Positions 25,288 through 33,019 of a stretch of 64,000 nucleotides of DNA are shown piece after piece; positions within the stretch are counted from its first letter, which is position 1, and each line of letters opens with the position of its first letter. The stretch comes from UBA9676 sp963741615 (lineage in GTDB: Bacteria; Actinomycetota; Actinomycetes; Streptosporangiales; Streptosporangiaceae), in contig CAVUIU010000011.1 in assembly GCA_963741615.1 (NCBI GenBank), forward strand, positions 52,843 through 116,842, written 5' to 3'. Made by a program: the position numbers and the translations under genes. Below the pieces are notes generated by a model. That model was not told where the DNA came from. It made no database searches and was given only the letters and a program-made list of their open reading frames with translations.

Positions 25288-25375
25288 AGGCCGAGTATGA
25301 GGGGGGGCAGGCCTCAGGGGTGGGATCTTGGCCAGTTCGATGCTTTGGCGTCGGGCCTGGCAGGGGGGATCAGTC

Positions 25376-27211
25376 ATGGTATTCGCTGGCAGAACTGCGC
25401 ATGGAATCCAAGTATCGCCGCGTTTCTACGTCAACCGTTGTGCCAGGTTCTTGTGCATTGCTCTCATGGCCGCCTGTGCCAGCGCGGGGTCTGTCATCTG
25501 GCCCGGTGTGGCCCATGCCGGTACGAATGCACCATCGCTTCGTGCGGTTGTCACATGGCCCGCGAGCCCAGTCGGGGCTCAGGCGAGTGCCCCGGTGCCA
25601 CTGCCTTCTAATGTTCAGCCGGGTGACATCCTGCTGGCCCAGATAACTAATCAGGGCCCTGCGACACAAGCCATGACGGCCCCGAATGGCTGGTCCCTGA
25701 TCCCTGTTAGTAAGAACCCGTTCACGGTTGCTTCCGGCTCCAGCTACCTGACGACCTTCTACTACTACAAAATAGCCACCAGCAGCGATGCCGGCTCGAC
25801 AGCTACCTGGAGCTGGGGCACCAGGTGGCTCAGCTCGGCGATAGTGGCAGACTACAGTGGGGTAAGCGCGAGTAACCCTTTCGATGGGCTGGCCGTTACC
25901 GGCAACCTCGGCAGGACGGCCACGAATAGCGGGGTAACAACGTCCACCAGTAATGACGCTATGACAAGCTGGGTCGGCTCGACGGCGGGGAGCAGCTTCA
26001 GCCTTACCCAGGGCTCCGGGCACCAGGAGGCCAGCGAAACCTACCAGGACAGGAGCGGTGAATGGGACGCCAGCCAAGCCGCTGCCGGCGCGACCGGCCC
26101 CTATAGCTGGCGAATGCCATCAAGCAGCGTCCAGTGGGTCACGGCAGTCATCGCGCTGCGTTCCGTCCCACCGCAGCAAGCGCCCGTTATCACAAGTGCC
26201 AGTGCCGCAACCTTTACTGTGGGCGAGGCCGGTAGCTTCCGGGTTACCGCCACTGGCAGCCCGGCTCCCAGTTTGAGCGAGTCGGGTGCCTTGCCCAGCG
26301 GCGTTACCTTCAACAGCTCGACCGGAGTCATGAGCGGCACTCCCGCAAGCGGGACCAGTGGAACCTACAATCTTACCTTCACGGCATCGAACGGAGTTAG
26401 CCCCGACGCAACACAAAGCTTTACGCTGACCCTGGCCGCAAATATCGGCCCGCTCACCAGTCTGCATTACTCCCCAAACGCCAATATTGACTCCAACGGG
26501 GACTACGTGCCCGGCACAGATGGGTTTAACCTCGCAGACATCGCATCGAGCTCTTTGCTGCGGTATCTTCCATCCGGCGTGAAGGCGCTGGTATACCTGG
26601 GCTTGTGCAATGGAGCCGATGCCAACTTCGTTGCAACCGTGCAGCCCTATGTCGGCCAGCCTTCAGTCTATGCTTTCTACCTGATGGATGAGCCCGATCC
26701 GACCGGCCGCTATTCAACGCTCTGCCCAGCAGCGAACCTGAAGGCCGAGTCGGACTGGATTCATGCAAATGATCCAGGGGTCAAGACCTTCATCATAATG
26801 ATGAATCTATCGTCCTCCAAGACGCCCAGCTTCGCCAATAGTTACAACCCTGCAAATACGGACATCGATCTGTTCGGGCTCGACCCGTACCCCTGCCGAA
26901 CAGAACTCAGCGGCTGTAACTACTCGATGATAACCAGCTATGTCAGTGCGGCAGAGGCTTCGGGCGTGCCGCAGTCAGACATCGTTCCGGTTTATCAGGC
27001 ATTCGGCGGCGGGACGTGGGTCGATGACGGCGGCGGTTCGTATCAGCTGCCAACTGCCACGCAGGAGGACAGTATCTTGTCCACGTGGGATTCGGTGACC
27101 CCGGCACCTGCCTTCGACTACGCATACAGCTGGGGTCCGCAAAATGCCGATCAATCATTGTCGGGATCATCGTCGCTGCAGCAGGTCTTCGCGGCACAGA
27201 ACACCCCGTAG
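25376..27211 (+). CDS. Large secreted protein: lectin-like, Ig-like (He_PIG) and glycosidase-like regions
   Basis: About 611 residues. A signal peptide (MVFAGRT..., hydrophobic CIALMAACASAGSVIW, then GVAHAG) is followed by a beta-rich ~230-residue region, an Ig-like domain of the He_PIG type (FRVTATGSPAPSLSESGALP, then GVMSGTPASGTSGTYNLTFT), and a ~250-residue C-terminal domain. The last has alternating strands and helices, the motif FYLMDEPDPTGRY and FGLDPYPC, which recalls TIM-barrel glycosidases with an acid in the E/D-P motif. G-rich GGGGGGAT precedes ATG 25376. Codon use is less GC-biased than the neighbours, suggesting acquisition. Substrate unknown, perhaps a polysaccharide. Confidence 0.75.
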   Translation: MVFAGRTAHGIQVSPRFYVNRCARFLCIALMAACASAGSVIWPGVAHAGTNAPSLRAVVTWPASPVGAQASAPVPLPSNVQPGDILLAQITNQGPATQAMTAPNGWSLIPVSKNPFTVASGSSYLTTFYYYKIATSSDAGSTATWSWGTRWLSSAIVADYSGVSASNPFDGLAVTGNLGRTATNSGVTTSTSNDAMTSWVGSTAGSSFSLTQGSGHQEASETYQDRSGEWDASQAAAGATGPYSWRMPSSSVQWVTAVIALRSVPPQQAPVITSASAATFTVGEAGSFRVTATGSPAPSLSESGALPSGVTFNSSTGVMSGTPASGTSGTYNLTFTASNGVSPDATQSFTLTLAANIGPLTSLHYSPNANIDSNGDYVPGTDGFNLADIASSSLLRYLPSGVKALVYLGLCNGADANFVATVQPYVGQPSVYAFYLMDEPDPTGRYSTLCPAANLKAESDWIHANDPGVKTFIIMMNLSSSKTPSFANSYNPANTDIDLFGLDPYPCRTELSGCNYSMITSYVSAAEASGVPQSDIVPVYQAFGGGTWVDDGGGSYQLPTATQEDSILSTWDSVTPAPAFDYAYSWGPQNADQSLSGSSSLQQVFAAQNTP

Positions 27212-27252
27212 ACGCCGTGGCGGCCGGATACGCGGTATCAGTCCCGCGGCGG

Positions 27253-27831
27253 CTAGCCGAGGAGTGACTGGAGCGTGGAGGGGATCGTGGAGTTATCCGC
27301 GACCTGGCAGTCCTTGTTGCTGTTGGTCACCGCCTCGGCCGCTGTCATGTTGCCGGCCGCCACCTCCGCTTGGAGGCAGCCGATGTCGGACGGAAAGTCG
27401 GTCGTGATCATGGTGGTGATGTGGGACTGCACGTTCGCAGGCCAGTGGACCGCCTGGAACTTGCCAATCTCCGAGCGCAGTTCCTTGACATAGGCGAGGG
27501 CGTCGCCGCGGAACTGGCTGAACGGCGCGGTGCCGCTGGCGGCGCCGGCCAGCTTGTTGGCGAGCGCGGCGCCCGGGTCCACGATGCGCACGTAGGCCAG
27601 TTTGGCCTGCTTGTACGTCAGCGGCCCGGCAGCTGCGGGGCTGGCCGCGGCCGCGCCGGCCGAGGAGTGGGAGGACGCGGGCGCCGGGGATCGGGTGGAC
27701 GCGGCTGCCGCCGGGGAGCGGGTGGACGCGGGCGCGGAAGCCGCCACGGGCGAACTGTGCGGGGCGCTGCTGCACGCGGCGAGCAGCGCGGCCGCCGCGA
27801 CCCCGGCCGCGAGTTTTGTGATGCTGTTCAT
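27253..27831 (-). CDS. Lipoprotein with Ala/Ser/Pro-rich linker
   Basis: 192 residues. ATG 27831 follows AGGGGAGAG. The signal ends in a lipobox (LAAC), so the protein is lipidated and held outside the membrane. An ~45-residue Ala/Ser/Pro linker leads to a ~120-residue helical domain (YKQAKLAYVRIVDPGAALAN) with two cysteines that could pair. No family recognised. It lies 35 bp downstream of the LamG gene on the same strand, so they probably form an operon. Confidence 0.75.
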   Translation of the reverse strand: MNSITKLAAGVAAAALLAACSSAPHSSPVAASAPASTRSPAAAASTRSPAPASSHSSAGAAAASPAAAGPLTYKQAKLAYVRIVDPGAALANKLAGAASGTAPFSQFRGDALAYVKELRSEIGKFQAVHWPANVQSHITTMITTDFPSDIGCLQAEVAAGNMTAAEAVTNSNKDCQVADNSTIPSTLQSLLG

Positions 27832-27866
27832 CTCTCCCCTTGAGCGTCGGGTCATCGGGCTGGCTC

Positions 27867-29018
27867 TCAGCCGAAGGAGATCTTCGCATCGCCCAGCTCG
27901 CCCTGGTACCAGTCGTAGCCGGGGGTGCCGTGCGAGCCGATCGTCACGTCCTGGCTGGGCGAGACGGAGCCGATGACCGCGTTCGTGGCCGCCACCTGCG
28001 TGCCGTCGATCCACAGCTGGACCTGGGTAGCGGTCTTGACGCACTCGACGAAGTGCCAGCCCCCGTCGGCCACGTCCGGGCCGGCTTCGGTGAAGTTACT
28101 GCCGGCTGACCCATGGAAGGTGCACTGGATCTCGCCATTCTGCTCCAGTTCGACCTTGTACTCCTCGAATGGGTACACCCCCATGCGCACCAGGTCGTAG
28201 TCACCCGAGCTGGGCACGGACGTGGTGCTGAGATAGAAGGAGATGGTGATGTTGGCCGAGCCCGCGACCAGCGTTGGCGAGTAGGGCACGTCAACATCGG
28301 AGTGCCCGCTGAACTTGTAGGCAGTGCTGTAGCCGGGGGACCCCGGCCCGGGAACGCCTACCTGCACGGGGCCCTGGATCGTACCGCTGTTGCCGTTGCC
28401 CGAGATGTCGCTCACGGCCGTCCCCGAGGTCTCGTTCATCGGCCACCACCCGGCCACCCCGGGCGGTGGCGGCGATGACGAGGACTCGGTCAGGGACAGG
28501 TTGTCGACCTGGAAACTGTCCCCGGTCTTGGCTCCCGTCTGCCGGATCAGGAACCCCACCGAGTCACCCGCGGTCTTGGTGGTCAGGTTCGTGGTGCTGA
28601 AGGCCTGCCAGCCCCCGCTGGCCTTCACGCATTGCTGCTGGGACTGCACGGCCGCGCCGGCGACTGTGGACTCCTGCAGGACCAGGCACACGCTCCGCCC
28701 AGCGACGCCAAGAACCTCACCGGTGCCCTGAAACTGCGTGCCCTGCGCCACGCCAGGGGCAGGCTTGGGGCTGGCGTACATGCTGTACGACGTCCCGGTC
28801 GTGCGTGCCGCCTTGCCCGCGTAGGTGAAGCCGGTGTTTCCCGGGCTGACCACGCTCAGCTTGGCGTTGGTGGCCTTCCACCCTGAGGTGGTTCCGCCGG
28901 CGAACGTTGGGTTGGGAAGCAGCTTGCTCTGCGCGGACGCCCCGGCCGGGACCAGCGCCAGGCCGGTCACCACCGCTAAGACAGCCGCGCGTGCCACCCC
29001 GCGCATCAGCGTGGACAT
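27867..29018 (-). CDS. Secreted LamG/concanavalin-fold protein with N-terminal carbohydrate-binding-like domain
   Basis: About 383 residues from ATG 29018. A signal peptide (VARAAVLAVVTGLALVPAGASAQ) is followed by a jelly-roll CBM-like domain (LLPNPTFAGGTTSGWKATNA, then DSFQVDNLSL), a Ser/Pro linker and a LamG domain (GWWPMNETSGTAVSDISGNG, then ITISFYLSTTSVPSSGDYDL). The LamG half is homologous to 32187-32852. It probably binds extracellular polysaccharide; no catalytic residues are recognised. A frame upstream is open but lacks a ribosome site; AGGAGGGG precedes the start used here. Confidence 0.8.
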   Translation of the reverse strand: MSTLMRGVARAAVLAVVTGLALVPAGASAQSKLLPNPTFAGGTTSGWKATNAKLSVVSPGNTGFTYAGKAARTTGTSYSMYASPKPAPGVAQGTQFQGTGEVLGVAGRSVCLVLQESTVAGAAVQSQQQCVKASGGWQAFSTTNLTTKTAGDSVGFLIRQTGAKTGDSFQVDNLSLTESSSSPPPPGVAGWWPMNETSGTAVSDISGNGNSGTIQGPVQVGVPGPGSPGYSTAYKFSGHSDVDVPYSPTLVAGSANITISFYLSTTSVPSSGDYDLVRMGVYPFEEYKVELEQNGEIQCTFHGSAGSNFTEAGPDVADGGWHFVECVKTATQVQLWIDGTQVAATNAVIGSVSPSQDVTIGSHGTPGYDWYQGELGDAKISFG

Positions 29019-29133
29019 GCAACCTGCCCCTCCTGCGGTCAACTCCGCTGGCGCCGCCGCCCGGACTTCCGTTGAGCCCCGTTCTGGGTCAGTCAGGACA
29101 CCAGAAGCCGACAAGGCGCATATGTGCCGTTTA

Positions 29134-29163
29134 CTAGACGCCCCGCAGGCGGCAGCGGTTGAC
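29134..29163 (-). promoter_or_regulatory. ECF-type promoter of the LamG gene at 29018
   Basis: On the minus strand: CAACC (29157-29161), 16 bases, then CGTCTAG (29134-29140). The same elements at the same spacing precede the second LamG gene (32974-33001). The -10 CGTC and AACC-type -35 are in keeping with ECF sigma promoters. The leader would be about 110 nt. Confidence 0.5.
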
Positions 29164-29286
29164 GTGCCGGGGTGCTGGCTGGGTGGGGACCGCCGGGCGC
29201 AGCTGGACGTGTGCGGCGAGGAACCCTTCCGGGCCAGCCGCGCCCACGGCGGCAGCACGGCTGTGAGCAGCGTGAACCCCAGCATG

Positions 29287-29354
29287 ACCAGGTGCTACGC
29301 TCTCTGCCATCTGGAAAGAGCCAGGAGGCGGCAGTGAGCCATGCAGCCCTGGTG
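29287..29354 (+). repeat. 68-bp block, copy 1 of an inverted duplicate
   Basis: This block covers the promoter-proximal region, the ribosome site AGGAGG, the GTG start and the first seven codons of the gene at 29334. It is identical, in inverted orientation, to 30742-30809. The surrounding intergenic DNA (29019-29286) holds the LamG promoter and otherwise nothing recognisable. Confidence 0.9.
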
Positions 29355-29651
29355 CACGACGGGCTCTTCTTCCTCTTCATCGCGGTGTTCCTCATGGTGC
29401 TGCTGGTGATGTTGATCTTCGCGGTGATCCAGCTGGCCCGGGACTCCGGTGCCTCCCTCGAGCCGCCCGCGCGTAAGACGGCCAGGACGGCCGGGACGGC
29501 CAGGTCACGGCTACCGCGTTTCACGCCCCCGGATGGGACAGCTGACCGGGCCGGCAACGGCGAGGTGCCCGGGCAGGACGTGGTTCACGCGCCGGAGGTG
29601 GCCGGTGTGCCGCCGTGGGGCCCGGCGCCAAAGCCGCCAGACCTGGGGTAG
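29334..29651 (+). CDS. Single-TM protein with proline-rich tail (paralogue 1)
   Basis: 105 residues. The start GTG 29334 follows AGGAGG and overlaps a TGA of a short upstream frame as GTGA. A short N-terminus (VSHAALVHDG) leads into one strong TM (LFFLFIAVFLMVLLVMLIFAVIQL, cut here into parts of under 20 residues by function only) and a hydrophilic tail rich in Pro, Arg and Thr that ends PPWGPAPKPPDLG. The paralogue at 30762 has the same start, a similar TM and the same PPWGPAPKPP ending. The function is unknown; the tail might bind SH3-like or cell-wall partners. Confidence 0.65.
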   Translation: MSHAALVHDGLFFLFIAVFLMVLLVMLIFAVIQLARDSGASLEPPARKTARTAGTARSRLPRFTPPDGTADRAGNGEVPGQDVVHAPEVAGVPPWGPAPKPPDLG

Positions 29652-29673
29652 GCGGCGGGGTCTCGTGAGCGAG

Positions 29674-30075
29674 CTAGCCGTCTTGGATGGTGAACAGCTG
29701 TTCCAGGTGGGTCATCCGCAAGAACTGGCGCACCCGGCGGGCAGGCGAGCGCAAAATGACGGGCCGGTCCGCTGGCAGCGCCCGGCGCGCCTTGGCGATG
29801 GGGCTGACGCCGGCGCAATCCATGAACTCCACCTGGGCCAGGTCGAGCACCAGCCGCTGAGGACGCTTCGCCAGCAGCCCGTCGAGCCGCGCTGACAGGA
29901 CCGGGGCGCTAGCGCAGTCAAGCTCGCCCGCGAGGATCACAGTGACATCGTGGCCGGCCCATCGAACCTGAACGTTGATGGGAATGAACTGATCTGGCCC
30001 GCTCGCGGCCTTGTGTTCTTCGTCCCACCCGATCAGCAGTTGCGTGCCCTGGTCGAGGTCCAACTGCTCCAGCAT
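29674..30075 (-). CDS. STAS-domain protein without a phosphorylatable serine
   Basis: 133 residues. About 30 residues precede a STAS domain (VTVILAGELDCASAPVL, then LVLDLAQVEFMDCAGVSPIA). In SpoIIAA-type antagonists the residue after the Asp is Ser or Thr and is phosphorylated; here the motif reads MDCAG with Cys. The protein may be constitutively active or be redox-sensitive, but this is inference. ATG 30075 has a G-rich stretch ahead. It lies between the two inverted single-TM genes. Confidence 0.75.
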   Translation of the reverse strand: MLEQLDLDQGTQLLIGWDEEHKAASGPDQFIPINVQVRWAGHDVTVILAGELDCASAPVLSARLDGLLAKRPQRLVLDLAQVEFMDCAGVSPIAKARRALPADRPVILRSPARRVRQFLRMTHLEQLFTIQDG

Positions 30076-30258
30076 CTAAACCCCCAGAGTCCCTGTCGCC
30101 GTGGCGGCGGCGAAATGCAGGGAGGCCCCCCTTGCCTCATTTTTCTCGTGCAGCCCGCACGCTACGCGTGCACGGCAGCCGCGGAAAGGTACTTCCGATG
30201 TCGCACAGGTGGCCATCTACGAGCGGGCAGGCAGCCGATGTGTGACCGGAAGACCGTC

Positions 30259-30762
30259 TCAGTCCAGCCCGGGCGGCTTGGGCGCCGGCCCCCACGGAGG
30301 GCTGCCGGAGACCCTCGGCGTGCGGATCACGTTCTGCGTGGGCGCCGGGGCTTCCTCCGGCCGGGCCTCATCGTCGGCGCCGCCGAGCGGGCGCGCGGCC
30401 CCGAGCGGGCGCGCGGCTCCGGCCAGGCGCGCGGCTCCAGCCGGGCCTGCGGCTCTGGCCGGGCCTGCGGCTCCGGCCGGGGACGTGGTCCATAGCTGCC
30501 GCCTGGGCGGCAAGGGCGGGGGCACCGGCGGCCGGGACACGGGTGGCCCGGGCACGGGTGGTTCGGGCCCGGGCAGGCCGGACAGGGACGGTTCTGGCAT
30601 AGGCGGTTCGGGCCCGGGCAGGCCGGGGGGGCCGACGGGGCCGGGGGCGCCGACGGATTCCGGGCCCATCCGGATCACCGCGAAGAGGAACATCACCAGC
30701 AGCAGGGCAAGAAGGACCACGATGAACAAGAGGCCATCGCTCACCAGGGCTGCATGGCTCAC
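30259..30762 (-). CDS. Single-TM protein with long proline/alanine-rich tail (paralogue 2)
   Basis: 167 residues from GTG 30762. The first residues (VSHAALVSDGLLF) and one TM segment match the gene at 29334. The tail is longer, with Pro/Gly/Glu repeats (GLPGPEPPMPEPSLSGLPGP) and Ala/Arg repeats from an 18-bp tandem repeat, and ends PPWGPAPKPPGLD. The two genes diverged in the tail but kept start region, TM and end motif. No domain known to me. Confidence 0.6.
   Translation of the reverse strand: MSHAALVSDGLLFIVVLLALLLVMFLFAVIRMGPESVGAPGPVGPPGLPGPEPPMPEPSLSGLPGPEPPVPGPPVSRPPVPPPLPPRRQLWTTSPAGAAGPARAAGPAGAARLAGAARPLGAARPLGGADDEARPEEAPAPTQNVIRTPRVSGSPPWGPAPKPPGLD
30385..30474. repeat. 18-bp tandem repeat, five units
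   Basis: Five units of about 18 bp with the core GGGC(G/C)(C/T)GCGGC, at 30385, 30403, 30421, 30439 and 30457. They lie within the tail of the single-TM protein and encode six-residue Ala/Arg/Pro/Gly repeats on the minus strand. Length may vary between strains. Confidence 0.75.
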
Positions 30763-30809
30763 TGCCGCCTCCTGGCTCTTTCCAGATGGCAGAGAGCGTA
30801 GCACCTGGT
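30742..30809 (-). repeat. 68-bp block, copy 2 of an inverted duplicate
   Basis: This is the exact reverse complement of 29287-29354. It covers the leader, ribosome site and first codons of the gene at 30762. Confidence 0.9.
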
Positions 30810-30975
30810 GAGGCTGTGATCACGCGCTGACCCGGCCAGCGCCGCGGTCTCCCCCCGTGCGGCTGCACTGTGGGTATGCTCGGGCCCCGGAGGCTTGGCG
30901 CCGCCAGCCGGGATGTCAGCGCTCCGACGATGTCCCCGCGCACCACTTGTATGCCAGATTGTATACAACTGCTGT

Positions 30976-31581
30976 GTGAGCACTCAGCCGGAGTGGCTAT
31001 TGACGAAGTCCCGTATTGCCCGGCCGCTGCAGGGCGCCTGGCAGCACCGCCCGCGCCGGAAGTGGTGGTTCCTCGCCGCCGCGGCGGCCCTGGTCCTCAC
31101 GGCGTTCGCTGTCACGACTGCGCGCGTGTTCGTGTGGCCCCAGCATGGGATGCCCGCGCGTGTCAGCGCAATCGTGATGCTGAACGGGCCAGGCGACCGC
31201 CTCGACACGGCGCTGAGGCTGGCGTGGGAGGACCGTGCGCCCGTGGTCGCGATCTCGCAGGCCTCGCCGTTCTGGGGCCATGGCAGCGTCTGCGCGCCGC
31301 GGATACCCAGAGTCCGGATCATCTGCTTCGATCCTCATCCTGCCACGACGCGTGGCGAGGCGGAGTTCGCCGGCCAGCTCGCGAGGCGCTATCACTGGCA
31401 TTCCATCGCCCTGGTGACCACGGCGCCGCAGGACAACCGCGCGCGGCTGCGGGTACGCCGTTGCTTCGGCGGGAATGTCTACGTGGTCAATGCTCCCCTC
31501 ACGACATATGAGTGGCCTTCTGAAGTCGCCTATGAGTGGGCAGCAACCATAAAGGCGCTCTATTTCCAGAGAAGCTGCTAG
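30976..31581 (+). CDS. DUF218/YdcF-like membrane-anchored protein
   Basis: About 201 residues. One N-terminal TM (FLAAAAALVLTAFAVTTARV) is followed by a soluble domain with ITIVMLNGPGDRLDTALRLA-like SAIVMLNGPGDRL, TTRGEAEFAGQLARRYHW and ALVTTAPQDNRARLRVRRCF. These match the ElyC/SanA/YdcF (DUF218) pattern, whose members affect envelope polysaccharide metabolism. GTG 30976 is chosen because it lies just before the TM region. The palindrome TTGTATACAA (30959-30968) sits eight bases upstream, so the promoter or operator is very close. Confidence 0.7.
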   Translation: MSTQPEWLLTKSRIARPLQGAWQHRPRRKWWFLAAAAALVLTAFAVTTARVFVWPQHGMPARVSAIVMLNGPGDRLDTALRLAWEDRAPVVAISQASPFWGHGSVCAPRIPRVRIICFDPHPATTRGEAEFAGQLARRYHWHSIALVTTAPQDNRARLRVRRCFGGNVYVVNAPLTTYEWPSEVAYEWAATIKALYFQRSC

Positions 31582-31727
31582 TGCGCGTGCCCCGGGCCAC
31601 CGGCGCGGTGCCGGGCCAGGACAAATCGCGGGGCGTCGCGTGCGGGCGCCACCCGGGGGCCACACTGGCCTGATGAGGCGACCTGGTCACGGCCGTGCTG
31701 GCAGCAGGCGCCCCCGTCTCGGCGATG

Positions 31728-32021
31728 TCATGATCTTGCCTGCCTGCCCTTGCGGTGCCCACCTCTGCGCCTGGGGAGATCTAGGTCAGGATCCGGCCAC
31801 GAGACGTCCTGGCGGTGAGTTCGCCACCACGGCCAGCCGGGGGCGGTGCCAGCGGACACCAGAACCGCAAACGAGATGCCCGCTATTGCCAGGCAGAGGA
31901 GGAACCCCGGGCTTGCCGACAGGGCAGTTGGTGCCCTGGCGGCAAGCAGCACGGCGAAGCTCGCGCTCGCCGCGCTGATCCCGGCACTCCATGCGACAAC
32001 TTTCCCGTCACCATCGGCCAC
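31728..32021 (-). CDS. Small two-TM membrane protein
   Basis: 97 residues with two hydrophobic segments (SAGISAASASFAVLLAA and GFLLCLAIAGISFAVLVSA) and a basic tail. GTG 32021 is the likely start, but no ribosome site is evident, so translation may be leaderless. Codon use (GC in third position) fits a real gene. No family recognised. Confidence 0.45.
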   Translation of the reverse strand: MADGDGKVVAWSAGISAASASFAVLLAARAPTALSASPGFLLCLAIAGISFAVLVSAGTAPGWPWWRTHRQDVSWPDPDLDLPRRRGGHRKGRQARS

Positions 32022-32186
32022 CCGGCAAAGTTACCGGCCGGAAGGCGTGCGTGACCGGACAAACCGCCAATAACGCGCCACTACCGCGCACGGCAGCATC
32101 ACCCATGGCCAGGAACAGGCGGGCGCCGCCCGGGAATGGCTCAGCGACGGTCCCGGCGGCTGCTCAGCCCCGGGGCCGGTCAGCCG

Positions 32187-32852
32187 TCATCCAGTGGCGA
32201 TCGACACCTCGTCGAGTTCGCCCTTGTACCAGTCGCTCCCGGGGTGGGCCCCGATGTCCACGGTGGAGGTGTTGGAGATGGACCCGACCGCGGCGCTGGT
32301 GGTCGCCACGACCTTGCCGTCGACCACGGTTTCGATCTGCGACGCCGTCTTGATGCACTGGACCGAGTGCCAGGCGCCGTTGTTCAGGCCCGATCCCCCG
32401 GTGGCGTTGTGCCTGCTGGACGAACCCTGGAAGGTGCACTGGATCGCCCCCGACTTCAGGAGCTCGACCTTGTAGTTCTGCGCCGGGTAGTCGCCCTTGC
32501 GCACCAGGTCGTAATCGCCTGAGGTGGGCAGGTTGGTGGTCTTGAGGGAGAACGAGATGGTGATATTGGCCGAGCCTGGGTTGAGCGCCGCGGAGTTGGG
32601 GACCGAGACGTAAGACTTGCCGGTGAACGTGTAGGCCTTGCCGGAAACCCCGGGCGCCCCCAGCGTCACACTGTGCAGCGTGCCGGTGTGACCGTGGCCC
32701 GACGAGTCCACCATCTTCGTCCCGGAGGTCTCGTTCATGTGCCACAGCGCGACGACCGTGCTCCCGGCTGCCACACCCGTCTGGGCCAGTGCCGCGCCGA
32801 TCACAGCCACCCCGGCGATGGGCACCGCCACTGCTCGGTGAAGTCTGGACAT
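32187..32852 (-). CDS. Secreted LamG/concanavalin-fold protein
   Basis: 221 residues. A signal peptide (VAVPIAGVAVIGAALAQTG) leads straight into one LamG domain (VALWHMNETSGTKMVDSSG, ANITISFSLKTTNLPTSGD, then WHSVQCIKTASQIETVVDG). It is homologous to the LamG half of 27867-29018 but lacks the CBM-like part. It is probably a small extracellular glycan-binding protein. A G-rich ribosome site precedes ATG 32852. The ECF-type promoter is about 120 bp upstream. Confidence 0.82.
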   Translation of the reverse strand: MSRLHRAVAVPIAGVAVIGAALAQTGVAAGSTVVALWHMNETSGTKMVDSSGHGHTGTLHSVTLGAPGVSGKAYTFTGKSYVSVPNSAALNPGSANITISFSLKTTNLPTSGDYDLVRKGDYPAQNYKVELLKSGAIQCTFQGSSSRHNATGGSGLNNGAWHSVQCIKTASQIETVVDGKVVATTSAAVGSISNTSTVDIGAHPGSDWYKGELDEVSIATG

Positions 32853-32973
32853 GCAACCGCCTTCCTTGCTGCTTTCTCATCTCACGCCTGACCGCGGCTT
32901 ACATCTGCTCCAGCCGCCCACCCGGTCATCCGGCCCCCCGGGCACGGCAAAGAATCAGTAACACCACTTGTTG

Positions 32974-33001
32974 CTAGACGCCCCCCGCACGGGCTGGGTT
33001 C
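32974..33001 (-). promoter_or_regulatory. ECF-type promoter of the LamG gene at 32852
   Basis: On the minus strand: GAACC (32997-33001), 16 bases ending in a G run, then CGTCTAG (32974-32980). The spacing and -10 match the promoter of the other LamG gene exactly. The leader would be about 115 nt. Confidence 0.5.
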
Positions 33002-33019
33002 ACACGTTCTGAGGTGTTT

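Noticed and set aside
25328..25375. Upstream start for the secreted protein
   Set aside because: The signal peptide and G-rich ribosome site fit ATG 25376.
29284..29336. Short leader peptide overlapping the single-TM gene (ATG 29284, GTGA overlap)
   Set aside because: The inverted copy has CTC where the ATG should be, so the leader frame has no start there.
30385..30474. CRISPR-like array
   Set aside because: Units are 18 bp and contiguous without spacers; they are coding repeats.
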